Positions 43,123 to 51,203 of a stretch of 51,203 bases of DNA are shown here, piece by piece (within the stretch, counting starts at the first letter, position 1; every line of letters starts with the position of its first letter). The notes beneath the pieces were generated by a model. The model worked only from the letters and a program-made list of their open reading frames with translations. It made no database searches and was not told the DNA's origin. The translations under genes were made by a program, and so were the position numbers. The DNA is from Alphaproteobacteria bacterium (GTDB lineage: Bacteria; Pseudomonadota; Alphaproteobacteria; Rhizobiales; Hyphomicrobiaceae): the NCBI GenBank assembly GCA_022600345.1, contig JAHZKP010000156.1, positions 1 to 51,203 of the forward strand, in the 5' to 3' direction.

Positions 43123-44301
43123 CTATTTCCACAACAAGCCTTGCCCGCTAGGCAGCATCATAATGGAAGTGCCAAGTTTCTTTGCCAATTTGTCCAATTC
43201 ACTCTTTTGTGGCGCATGATAGGGAAAACCGTAGTCGTCGAAGATAACGGGAGCTCCTTTCGACAAGTATGGCCAATAGAATTCTAGGGCAGCGCATTCC
43301 GGGACTGCAACATTCATGTCGATATGCAAATACGCTACTGGTCCAGGTTTGAATTCTGTCAGGGTTTCCGGAACCCGGCCTCGGAGAATTTTTGCAAAGG
43401 GCATGTTAGCGTAGGTCTCAACAACTTTCTCATAGACGTCTGGGTAACGAGTGTTGGGCAGGCGGCTCATGTCGGCTTCAACCGTACTCATCTGATCTTC
43501 AACGACACCGGTGTAGGTATCGAAAAGGTAAAAAAGCCGATCGGTGAATGCCTTCCGCCCAATATATTCAATCACGCACATTGCTGTGCCACCACGATCT
43601 ACGCCGCATTCGACAAAGTCGCCCTTGATATCACGTGCTAGTTCGGCGCATTTCATGAGGGTATATGCGCGCCAACGTATGTCATGCCCCCATGCGGAGA
43701 TGGCGCTTCCTGCGTTATAAGCTCTTTGGAACCTTTCATCCTCAAGCCATGTGTTTGCAGTTGCAAGGGTGGCAAATAGGTCTTCCATATATGGTGCGGA
43801 CCGGAGAAGTCTAATGGCGAATTTCAGTCTACTTTCATCGAAATCGCCTCGGCAAAGCTGCATTACTAATTTAAGGCGGTTTTCATCGAATTCGCCTCGG
43901 CAAAGCTGCAATACTAATTTAAGGCGGTTTTCATCGAAATCGCCTCGGTAAAGCTGCATTACTAATTTAAGGCGGTCTGCATCGAGCTCCCCAGCAGCAT
44001 CGCGTGACATTAGGAAGCGCAAGGAAGTGTCCTCAGAGAAAGATTGCACAAGGCGTAGCCCGGCCCCTCGATCGTTCGACTCGAGAACCCTTGCCAGGTT
44101 TCGAAGTCGAGGATTTAATTTTCCATCTTCGAGGCAGTTTTTTAGAATCGATTTGACGGGTGAAGGTACGAGATGCATTGCACCCTTGATGGCCAAGCGC
44201 TGAACTGTAGTTAACTCGTCATTTTCTTGGGTTGTCAAATTTTCAACTCCTGCACAAAATGGAAGCACTAGCACTTCGGACGGCGTCGTTATGATACTCA
44301 A
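43123..44301 (-). CDS. TylF/macrocin-type methyltransferase with tandem-repeat N-terminal region
   Basis: The 392-residue product has a C-terminal methyltransferase domain (about residues 195-392): IKGDFVECGVDRGGTAMCVIEYI, LFYLFDTYTGV, KILRGRVPETLTEF, VAYLHIDMNVAVPECAALEFYWPYLSKGAPVIFDDYGFPYH. HIDMN and DDYG are the metal and substrate positions of TylF-type enzymes. Residues about 107-165 consist of 16-residue repeats of the type DENRLKLVMQLCRGDF, encoded by 48-bp DNA repeats. The N-terminus (KGAMHLVPSPVKSILKNCLEDGKLN) is not recognised. It is the only cargo gene between the inner IS3 ends. Its A+T-richer composition differs from the glycan locus. Confidence 0.8.
   Translation of the reverse strand: MSIITTPSEVLVLPFCAGVENLTTQENDELTTVQRLAIKGAMHLVPSPVKSILKNCLEDGKLNPRLRNLARVLESNDRGAGLRLVQSFSEDTSLRFLMSRDAAGELDADRLKLVMQLYRGDFDENRLKLVLQLCRGEFDENRLKLVMQLCRGDFDESRLKFAIRLLRSAPYMEDLFATLATANTWLEDERFQRAYNAGSAISAWGHDIRWRAYTLMKCAELARDIKGDFVECGVDRGGTAMCVIEYIGRKAFTDRLFYLFDTYTGVVEDQMSTVEADMSRLPNTRYPDVYEKVVETYANMPFAKILRGRVPETLTEFKPGPVAYLHIDMNVAVPECAALEFYWPYLSKGAPVIFDDYGFPYHAPQKSELDKLAKKLGTSIMMLPSGQGLLWK
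43833..43976 (-). repeat. three 48-bp tandem repeats inside the methyltransferase gene
   Basis: Units at 43,833-43,880, 43,881-43,928 and 43,929-43,976 differ at only a few bases (for example CGAAATCG against CGAATTCG). Partial units flank them on both sides. Forty-eight bases equal 16 codons, so a change in copy number keeps the frame. It is not a CRISPR array, as there are no spacers. Confidence 0.9.
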
Positions 44302-44381
44302 GGATTGAAGTCTATTTAGGGTTACCCGTCAGTATTTTCGAGTTTATTGTCATTGGGTTTTCGGTGACAGGATCGGGGCGA

Positions 44382-44531
44382 CTAAATAGGACGTTTCAAA
44401 TCATTCTCCTGGTAGTCTTTTGCGGCTTGGATATCATGTTGCAAGCCCCGCTTTTTAAATTCTTCTAGCTTGTCATTGTGCAAATCTTCTATCCGACGAA
44501 TGGCTAACGGATCAGGTGTTGCGGTTGCCGG
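44382..44531 (-). other. C-terminal gene remnant next to an IS3 end
   Basis: Beyond the IS3 end, the minus-strand frame continues in sequence rich in charged residues ([33 protein letters not shown]) and stops at 44,382. It looks like the end of a host gene whose start was removed by the IS insertion, or simply a fortuitous extension. The family is not recognised. Confidence 0.3.
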
Positions 44532-45056
44532 TGACCTGCCTTCGAACTTTCGTCCAGCTAAAATTGGACACCGCAGGCTGATGTTAGCTTCTGTTTGCCC
44601 CTGGGCAACAGGCCGGGCTCCGGAGACTTCGGATATCGCAGCTGACCGGCCTGTTGCGGCGGCTCTGAGTTGGTTGGAGGCTTCGGATGGCGTCCAGTAT
44701 CCAAGCGCCGAATGCGGCAGGTGATGATTGTAATCGGCGACCCATGCAGCGATCCTCATCCGGGCAACTACCAGTCCCCGGAACAGCATCTCATTCAACA
44801 ACTCGTCGCGCATGCGGCCGTTGAAGCTCTCCATGAACCCGTTCTGCATCGACTTACCGGGCGCGATGAAGTGCCAGGCAATCCGCGTTTCCTCGCTCCA
44901 GTTCAGCATCGCGTTCAACGTGAACTCGGTGCCATGGACGGAGACGATCATCTCCGGCTCCGCCTTGCGTCTTGCGATCACGCCCGACAGGGGATATGAC
45001 GTAATAGACTTCGTCGAAACCTTGCGCCAGATGGAAGTAACGCTGGATACCGCCCG
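44532..45056 (-). pseudogene. IS3 OrfB C-terminal half (inner pair, right member)
   Basis: The minus strand encodes [30 protein letters not shown], then [29 protein letters not shown] with the catalytic Glu, and [21 protein letters not shown]. The element ends at 44,532 with TGACCTGCC. The N-terminal half with the first two acidic residues is missing and replaced on the right by an IS5-type remnant. Confidence 0.8.
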
Positions 45057-45059
45057 CAA

Positions 45060-45309
45060 TGATTACGTCACCAGAAGCGGGCGGCGGCGGCGCTCAAATG
45101 TCGACGAGCGCACAACGCGGCATCCTGGTTACGAGATATCGCAGCGTCAGCGCAAGCGCATCGAAGAGCCATTCGGTTGGGCCAAGATGATCGGCGGCCT
45201 GCGCCACGTGATGGTTCGGGGGCAGGCTCGCGTTGAGCATCACTTCACGCTTCAGATGATCGCCTGCAATCTCATCCGATTACCGAAGTTGCTGGGTCAG
45301 GCACCCTGA
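45060..45309 (+). pseudogene. IS5-family transposase C-terminal fragment
   Basis: The plus-strand frame reads DERTTRHPGYEISQRQRKRIEEPFGWAKMIGGLRHVMVRG, then FTLQMIACNLIRLPKLL. This is the C-terminal part of DDE_Tnp_1 (IS5-type) transposases, with the catalytic Glu in RIEEPFGW. The N-terminal two thirds are missing. It is wedged between the two IS3 remnants. Confidence 0.75.
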
Positions 45310-45389
45310 TGGGCCGCCAAGGGGCTACGATTGCACGTCGGGCAGGCATCCCGACGGAAATATGAACCTGATGATGCCGCGCCAAACAG

Positions 45390-45710
45390 GGCAGCGAATT
45401 CGTATCGCGGGATCTAGACTTGTGGGCTTATGCAAACAACGTCATTCTGGACTTCTCGCGTCCTGGCAAACCGACCGACAATGCTTTAATCGAAGCGTTC
45501 AACTGACGGCTGCGGGCGGAATGCCTGAACGCCCATTGGTTCATGAGCCTAACCGATGCGAGGGAGAGGCTTGAGGTATGGCGTAGAGACTACAACGAAG
45601 TGAGACCACACCGTGCGATCGGCAATAAGTCACCGATTGCGCTTATGAAATCCATCGGTGCAACCAGCCCGCCGATGGCCAAACAGGCGCAAAACTCTAC
45701 TGCCGAATGA
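45390..45710 (+). pseudogene. IS3 OrfB remnant (right outer copy)
   Basis: The frame runs QGSEFVSRDLDLWAYANNVILDFSRPGKPTDNALIEAFN, a stop, then RLRAECLNAHWFMSLTDARERLEVWRRDYNEVRPHRAIGNKSPIALMKSIGATSPPMAKQAQNSTAE. It is the inverted counterpart of the left outer copy and lacks the deletion found there. The N-terminal part is missing and there is an in-frame stop after EAFN. Confidence 0.8.
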
Positions 45711-45738
45711 GGGTACGTTGGGGAGCGGACCACACCAA

Positions 45739-46212
45739 GGGGGCAACGTCACGGAAAAACTCGAATTGGAGCACCAGAGGCTCTGGTCGCAGGGTGTCAA
45801 AATAGATGAACAACACCAGATTGAAGAAGTTGCTAGCCAGCTAACTCGGCACAATACTCGCTGGCTCCTGGAGCGATACCTCTCTCGCGGTCAAAGACGA
45901 CAGCGCGAAGTGTCTATCGTATCGCGGGTAGTAACCTTCCCACGCGACCCGATGATTATCGCCCTACGAAAAAAAACAAGCGAATTCAATTGCGAAGTCC
46001 CGGGATGCGATTATGGGACCTTTCAGCTGCCGAGCGGAGAAACCTATGTAGAGGTACATCATATCCTCCCGCTTTCGGAGGGTGGAGAGGACTCGCTTAA
46101 AAACGCTGCATGCGTCTGCGCCAATCATCACCGAGAAGCTCACTACGGCTCAAAGCACCTGGAAATCACCGCAGCACTGCTAAAGCTGCGGAGAGAAAAC
46201 TCAGATTTCTAG
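45739..46212 (+). pseudogene. HNH endonuclease, N-terminus removed by IS3
   Basis: The open frame begins inside the IS3 end. From about 45,739 it encodes ELEHQRLWSQGVKID, TRHNTRWLLERYLSRG and SRVVTFPRDPMIIALRKKTSEFNCEVPGC. An HNH motif follows (YVEVHHILPLSEGGEDSLKNAACVCANHHREAHYG), with the CxxC-type Cys in CEVPGC and CANH. The complete gene probably encoded a McrA-like or restriction-type nuclease of about 250-350 residues. About 158 residues remain. Confidence 0.75.
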
Positions 46213-46634
46213 AGTAAGTCCAACTCGCTGCAAGCCAATTAAGAAGGACGCCAGAGTTCGGGTTTCAGGTCTGCGGCACGCAATTTTGGGTAACCCTAAG
46301 GAATTCCGAATTGTTTCAAATAGTGAGTCTCAGCTTGCCTTGCCAGATACGGCAGGTCTGCCCCCAAGCAGCGGAATGTTAGGTCGAATGCGCGGTGATT
46401 TTCTGCTCCACCCTCAGCTGGTGACGGACCTCGCAGCAAAAATGACTTCAGTGCCGGCCCACCGTGAGTGCGGCTGCCCCGGCGAATGGGCGGCATCCGA
46501 AACTCTTCATTATCTCCTGACCTACATCCTTTGCTGGGCAGTGGTCCGCCCTGCCTCCGGCAGCGGAAACCGTTCTTAGCTTTTCTAGGCGCGCCGATGC
46601 GCAGGCCGGCTTGGTGTGCATTACGAAAAATACA
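46213..46634. other. 422 bp without a supported gene
   Basis: Only short frames lacking domains or start signals occur here. No repeats or IS ends are recognised. It separates the truncated HNH gene from the convergent integrase-like gene. Confidence 0.45.
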
Positions 46635-47690
46635 CTAAGCCACAGCCGAACTCATTGCTTCCCTTACACCAGCAGTCCCAGTAGCTGACTCACCCAGACG
46701 TTCCTTTTTTGCGATCCTTAAGAGCCACCTTGGGCTTCGACCAAAACTCGGGAACGCGCGCCATCGGCGGCGATTGTGGGCATCAATAACCTCTTCTACA
46801 ACTTCGGTCATCTGCAAGTCGGTGCTCGCATTCGCATCCTCGATCCTTTTTTTGACCCGTGCCTCCATCGTGCTTGTGAAATCGGCCAGGTAGCTATCGA
46901 GGTTGACTTCCTGGCAGCTCACCGATTTGATAGTTCGATAAAGTTGCCCGGCGGCCTTGCGCCCTGGTAGCGACTTGTCGATTAGAATTTTACGATCTGC
47001 GACGCCAAACCTCTCCGCAAATTTACGCAGCACGTGGCGGAATTGAATTCTATGCTTCATGGACTGTTTGCGCGATGACCGAACTTTGGATGCAACTGTG
47101 AGCAGCGTCCGAGTATCGATTGCCAGGTAAACCCTTTTAGATTTTGAAATCTTGATTTCTGTATGGACTAACGTATCGCCAGGGCTAGTGCCAAGGCCTT
47201 TAAATGTTTGGCGCCTTGCCGTGAAATTGACCATAAAGTTCCGCTGACGGGAACTAAGCTCATCCGGCGCTTTATCGCACATATCTTCAAGCATGTTAAA
47301 GCGCTGCTGTTTTGTTGCCAGTTCAGCTTCGCGAAGGTATTTCCCCACCGTTGCGTGCGACACGCTGTGGCCTCGTGCGCATAGCCTGTTTGCGATTTTT
47401 TCGTTGCTCAATTCCGGAAAGGAAGCCGCCGTTTCCTTTATCAGGTTAACGACCTCAGGTAGTGTCTGATTGGGGCGCGTGGCTGGGGTTGACGGGCGGT
47501 TTATCAGGCCTCGCATTCCAGCTTTTTTGTATTTGGCCTTCCACCGGTAATATGTGGCCTTCGATACACTGAATTTATTGCAAGCAACTAATGCTCCATT
47601 CCTATCACCGTAGCGCAAAATGCGTCGTTTTTCATTAGGCGCTGGCTGCTTGCCAATGCTTGTTCCAGCAACTTTTTTCTTCTTAGTCAT
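46635..47690 (-). CDS. divergent DDE-integrase-like protein with N-terminal HTH
   Basis: ATG 47,690 follows GGGAGGGCAC and gives 351 residues; the frame is open further upstream. Residues about 15-75 form an HTH of the IS481 type (VSKATYYRWKAKYKKAGMRGL), then a second winged-helix segment (NEKIANRLCARGHSVSHATVGKYL). The region GDTLVHTEIKISKSKRVYLAIDTRTLLTVAS aligns with the start of an rve domain, but the first catalytic Asp is replaced (HTEI). ILIDKS keeps the second Asp, and a clear third acidic motif is absent. It may be an inactive transposase or a domesticated DNA-binding protein. It is divergent, across 492 bp, from a double-HTH protein. Confidence 0.6.
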   Translation of the reverse strand: MTKKKKVAGTSIGKQPAPNEKRRILRYGDRNGALVACNKFSVSKATYYRWKAKYKKAGMRGLINRPSTPATRPNQTLPEVVNLIKETAASFPELSNEKIANRLCARGHSVSHATVGKYLREAELATKQQRFNMLEDMCDKAPDELSSRQRNFMVNFTARRQTFKGLGTSPGDTLVHTEIKISKSKRVYLAIDTRTLLTVASKVRSSRKQSMKHRIQFRHVLRKFAERFGVADRKILIDKSLPGRKAAGQLYRTIKSVSCQEVNLDSYLADFTSTMEARVKKRIEDANASTDLQMTEVVEEVIDAHNRRRWRAFPSFGRSPRWLLRIAKKERLGESATGTAGVREAMSSAVA

Positions 47691-48182
47691 GTGCCCTCCC
47701 GCAGACAACACACGTGCCTCTAAATTGTACAGCAAGCACTCTCCTCGACGCAGGCACTTTAGTCCTGTTTCATGTCCTAGTCCATTCAAGCCGAAACGAT
47801 TGGTTTCCGAATAATACGTATTTGCAACTATCTTATCCCGCTAATGAAAAACTAATTCTCAAAAACTAAGTGCCCCACTCACTGAAAAACTGGTAACTGC
47901 ATTTTTGGCCCTTAGTACGCTGAGTGCATACTGGTTTGCATTAGCCCACTATGCCCTTTGTGCCCATTTTTGTGATTCACTATTCTGCAGACCGGGAGTC
48001 TCAAAGCTGCTTTTGAAAGCAACATATAAGACAGACCTAGCTATAAATATCGATAGAAATTTATAGAAGAAATTTCAGAAAAGATGGTGTGAGACACCCC
48101 GAAAAACGGGGAGTTTCGCAATGCGTAAAGCATAGCCGTGGCGGATCATTGTGACCGTCACATTTCCAAATGGAGATGATAC
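47691..48182. promoter_or_regulatory. long divergent intergenic region with palindromes
   Basis: This A+T-rich 492-bp region separates the divergent integrase-like and double-HTH genes. It holds a CCCCG-AAAAA-CGGGG hairpin around 48,097-48,111 and the 13-bp palindrome TGTGACCGTCACA at 48,150-48,162. Several GCCC-containing short repeats occur around 47,870-47,970. No gene is seen. Confidence 0.55.
48150..48162. promoter_or_regulatory. palindromic operator candidate
   Basis: TGTGACCGTCACA is a perfect palindrome around a central C and lies 21 bp upstream of the double-HTH gene start at 48,183. The half-site TGTGA resembles CRP/FNR-type sites, but the spacing is shorter than usual. Confidence 0.45.
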
Positions 48183-48735
48183 ATGGCTATTCACTTACGC
48201 GACTGTGAGTCAGTTGAAAGAGAATCAATTGCGTCAAAGGATCTAAATACAGAAAAGCAATTGCGAGACACTTGCGGGGTATGCCAATTACCCCTAAAGG
48301 CGGGGCATAAATTTGAAAATGATTTGAACGGTGTCTTGCAGCGCCACCGTCTGCTTTCGACCAAGGAAGCTGCGAGGATTCTGGGGGTTGCGCCCGGTAC
48401 GTTGGCTAACCAACGTGTCTCAGGAGGCGGGTTGCCATTCCTCGAAATCGGTGGCCGTCGCCACTATCTCTCTTGCGTTTTAAATTGTGAGGCGCTTGGG
48501 TTCAGCGATACCCTAAAAGAGTTAGCGCCATTCAAAAAAGCTTTGTTGGATACTCAGCGAGTCGCGAGTTTCCTGGGCTTAAGTAAAAAGACCCTTCAGA
48601 ACTGGCGGTCCAAAGGCGAAGGCCCGAAGGTGGCCCTGCAGAATGTTCGCGGACTTATTCGCTATCAACTCGGCGACCTACTTGCCTTTCTCGAACAGCG
48701 TGAGCGCACCTCGACGTCTGAAAGGGGAGGTGCTC

Positions 48736-48743
<8 letters not shown>
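48183..48743 (+). CDS. protein with two excisionase/AlpA-type helix-turn-helix domains
   Basis: The 186-residue product has two copies of an HTH_17/MerR-like module: RLLSTKEAARILGVAPGTLANQR with LPFLEIGGRRHYL (about 57-98), and DTQRVASFLGLSKKTLQNWRSKGEGP with LIRYQLGDLLAFLE (about 121-172). Single modules act as excisionases or regulators of integrated elements; the tandem form is less common. The N-terminal 45 residues contain CGVCQLPLKAGH, a possible metal site. It overlaps the next gene by 8 bp and is divergent from the integrase-like gene, so it probably controls a mobile element. Confidence 0.75.
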
Positions 48744-49821
<1,078 letters not shown>

Positions 49822-50466
49822 TCATCGCAGGGGCAATGGTGACAGAGCGTGGAGTCGTCCCTCTCTCAAGGTCCAATGGTTTCCGCTCCACTCCTCAAAG
49901 AGATCCGGTTCATGGGTCACCACGATCAGCAGTCGATCTTTGGCGAGATCTTGAAGTAACTCGAGCACTTCGGAGCGCACAGACCAATCAAGACCAGCGG
50001 TTGGTTCATCCAACAGCAACACTTGGGGGCGGCGTAGCAACTGCACAGCTAAGGCAAGGCGTCGTTGTTGCCCTCCGCTCAGGCGTTCTGGGGCCTGTCT
50101 CAGATCCACATCACCGAGACCTACGCGCCTCAGCACATTGCTTCTCTCCTCACTCCTCAGCCGTTTGTGACCAAGCTTTAATTCCTGAGACACATTCAAT
50201 CCGAGAAAGTGGCGTTCAGGAAACTGAAACACCACGCCACACAGCCAGCGCCTTTGCCGTCGCGTGAGCGCTTCCTGATTCCAGTGGATTGAGCCTTTCT
50301 GTGCTCCTGCTAAGCCACTGATCACTTCGAGCAGGCTTGTTTTTCCACTGCCGCTATTGCCTGAGATCAACACCGGCTCGCCTGGCGATGCTTTGAGGTT
50401 GATGTCGTTCAGGACCACGCGTTCTGACGTCGCCGGCCGGAATCGAATGTTGTTCAGCTCCAGCAT
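49822..50466 (-). CDS. ECF-type ABC transporter ATPase (CbiO-like)
   Basis: The 214-residue protein has all ATPase motifs: Walker A GNSGSGKTSLLEV, the Q-loop FQFPERHFLG (QFPE is typical of ECF/CbiO ATPases), signature LSGGQQRRLALA, Walker B VLLLDEPTAGLD and the switch His in VVTHEPD. It would energise uptake of cobalt, nickel or a vitamin with a partner T component encoded elsewhere; the substrate cannot be told. It is upstream of hslO on the same strand, with 9 bp between. Codon use and sequence are cyanobacterial. Confidence 0.9.
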   Translation of the reverse strand: MLELNNIRFRPATSERVVLNDINLKASPGEPVLISGNSGSGKTSLLEVISGLAGAQKGSIHWNQEALTRRQRRWLCGVVFQFPERHFLGLNVSQELKLGHKRLRSEERSNVLRRVGLGDVDLRQAPERLSGGQQRRLALAVQLLRRPQVLLLDEPTAGLDWSVRSEVLELLQDLAKDRLLIVVTHEPDLFEEWSGNHWTLREGRLHALSPLPLR

Positions 50467-50573
50467 TGGGCTTCGATGATTCTGTTGATTGCAGTGCTGT
50501 GTTCAGCATGATTGATCATGATCGTGGCCGTTCTCTTTTGAGGCAGCGATGATGAGAAGGTCTCAGATAGGCC

Positions 50574-51023
50574 ATGGACGTTCGTTTTCGAGAGGTTGAT
50601 CCGTTTAATTGCTGGGTATGGCTTCGGTTTAGTGAAATCCCTAGTCAAGGGGAGCGAAATTATGTGGATGGCATCTTTGACAGCTGGTATGTGATCGGTC
50701 GGCTTGGTGGCTTCAATGCCGAAAACCTTCAGGTGCATGAAGAAGCAGAAGACCTGAGCTTCATGCGTTACGACAACGACGATGCCTCCTCAGCGATGCC
50801 GGCCTTGATGCACAACATGGGTCAACTCGAGTACCACGAGGAGTGGGCTCGCTGCTGGTTGGATTTGGGTACCAGTGATGGAATTGGCCTAGACGTCTTA
50901 ATCAATGCGTTGAGGCAACTCAACTCTGATGTTGTGCAGCTGGATCAATTGCTGATCGGTGGCGTCAATGAAGATTGGCCTGTTGAGGATCACCCCGACA
51001 GCGTGTTTCCAAACATGAACTGA
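50574..51023 (+). CDS. DUF3531 family protein
   Basis: The 149-residue product (MDVRFREVDPFNCWVWLRF, then NYVDGIFDSWYVIGRLGGFNAENLQ, and HNMGQLEYHEEWARCWLDLGTSDGIGLDVLINAL) matches the DUF3531 family. This is found in cyanobacteria and plastids and has no assigned function. It precedes rpsB, an arrangement I recall from marine Synechococcus. It is divergent from the ABC ATPase gene. Confidence 0.8.
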   Translation: MDVRFREVDPFNCWVWLRFSEIPSQGERNYVDGIFDSWYVIGRLGGFNAENLQVHEEAEDLSFMRYDNDDASSAMPALMHNMGQLEYHEEWARCWLDLGTSDGIGLDVLINALRQLNSDVVQLDQLLIGGVNEDWPVEDHPDSVFPNMN

Positions 51024-51059
51024 CTCTTTGTTAAATTGAGTCGTCCTATTCACCCCGCA

Positions 51060-51146
51060 CACCTGTCCGTTTCGGGTGCTGGATGTTGTGCTCTGAGTTT
51101 TTGCTCACCACACGCCATACCTGACAGGTGGAGGCGAACCCGAAAC
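51060..51146 (+). ncRNA. possible pseudoknot in the rpsB leader
   Basis: CACCTGTC (51,060-51,067) can pair with GACAGGTG (51,123-51,130), and GTTTCGGGT (51,069-51,077) with ACCCGAAAC (51,138-51,146). The order A-B-A'-B' makes a pseudoknot with 8 and 9 perfect pairs, ending 12 bases before the rpsB start. S2 leader motifs that bind ribosomal protein S2 are known in other bacteria, so autoregulation is plausible. Confidence 0.55.
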
Positions 51147-51158
51147 CCCTAAACAAAC

Positions 51159-51203
51159 ATGGCTGTTGTCACTCTCGCCGAGATGATGGAGGCTGGTGCC
51201 CAC
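51159..51203 (+). CDS. rpsB: ribosomal protein S2, first 15 codons
   Basis: The frame begins MAVVTLAEMMEAGAH, which is the start of small-subunit protein S2 of marine picocyanobacteria (the ...LLEAGVHFGH region in other bacteria). It is cut by the window edge. The preceding 100 bases hold a possible structured leader. Confidence 0.85.
   Translation, partial: MAVVTLAEMMEAGAH

Larger units (their letters stand above)
42238..45732. mobile_element. nested inverted IS3 remnants enclosing a methyltransferase gene
   Basis: The outer ends are inverted copies of about 90 bp with few differences, beginning TGGTCCGCTCCCCAACG at 42,238 and at 45,732 on the other strand. Inside lie two further inverted ends of a different IS3 type (43,063-43,101 and 44,532 onward). 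Between those inner ends sits one gene, a TylF-type methyltransferase. All transposase frames are broken. The right outer end interrupts an HNH endonuclease gene. No target duplication is evident at 42,238 or 45,732. Confidence 0.75.

Noticed and set aside
43833-43976. CRISPR-like short regular repeats
   Set aside because: The 48-bp units are contiguous with no unique spacers and lie in frame within a coding sequence.
44812-45309. 165-aa plus-strand frame as one protein
   Set aside because: Its first half is antisense to an IS3 transposase; only the C-terminal ~80 residues are an IS5-type fragment.
50454-50738. Minus-strand frame ahead of the ABC ATPase
   Set aside because: It overlaps the well-supported DUF3531 gene in antisense and has no domain.

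Overview
The window looks like two unrelated genomes joined end to end. Positions 1 to about 48,970 read as the accessory genome of an alphaproteobacterium. The support is a LuxR solo, DUF3768, a Rhizobiales-type intergenic palindrome, many IS3/IS110/IS481/IS1595/IS5 remnants and a GC-rich surface-polysaccharide locus. From about 48,976 to the end the genes are those of a marine Synechococcus/Prochlorococcus-type cyanobacterium: hslO, an ECF-type ABC ATPase, a DUF3531 protein and the first codons of rpsB. The break cuts a coding frame on each side, with no IS end or target duplication visible. A chimeric assembly, for instance a Synechococcus culture with a heterotrophic companion, is the simplest reading. 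This is inferred from protein recognition, not from a search.

Layout. 0-6 kb: the window opens inside an IS3 element that clips the end of a LuxR-family regulator. Then come an XRE regulator, an SH3-domain exported protein, a TerB-like membrane protein, a possible 50-aa membrane peptide, a hairpin-rich non-coding stretch, and a DUF2779 nuclease truncated by an IS481 fragment. 6-16.3 kb: six minus-strand genes encode a V8-like serine protease, a class-3-lipase/subtilase fusion, a nitrobindin-like beta-barrel protein, an amicyanin-like cupredoxin protein, a large unknown protein (843 aa) and an overlapping FAD monooxygenase of the LodB/QhpG/halogenase type. The last three suggest a peptide-derived quinone cofactor oxidase with its own copper electron acceptor. 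This is the best candidate for an undescribed system. 17-20.3 kb: a small integrase, DUF3768, a papain-like protein, an XRE repressor and a membrane-anchored formylglycine-generating-enzyme-like protein form a small accessory module. 20.7-26 kb: a CopD-like membrane protein, an IS3 element split by an IS1111-group IS110 element, and a decayed IS1595 element. 26-27 kb: a Nudix hydrolase.

27-42 kb is a surface-glycan locus. A plus-strand run (SGNH esterase, NeuD-like acyltransferase, sulfotransferase) is followed by a minus-strand operon (methyltransferase, GNAT, methyltransferase, beta-propeller glycosidase-like protein). A second, tightly overlapped plus-strand operon holds a DegT aminotransferase, WbqC, an acyl carrier protein, an SDR reductase, an adenylation enzyme, a TPR protein and a GT61 glycosyltransferase. 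The carrier-protein/adenylation set suggests that an amino or hydroxy acid is activated and transferred to an amino sugar. rfbA and an FkbM methyltransferase close the locus.

42.2-45.7 kb is a nested pair of inverted IS3 remnants around one TylF-type methyltransferase gene that carries 48-bp tandem repeats. 45.7-48.97 kb holds a truncated HNH nuclease, a degenerate DDE integrase and a divergent double-HTH regulator with a downstream gene cut by the junction. The cyanobacterial end carries a striking possible pseudoknot just upstream of rpsB.
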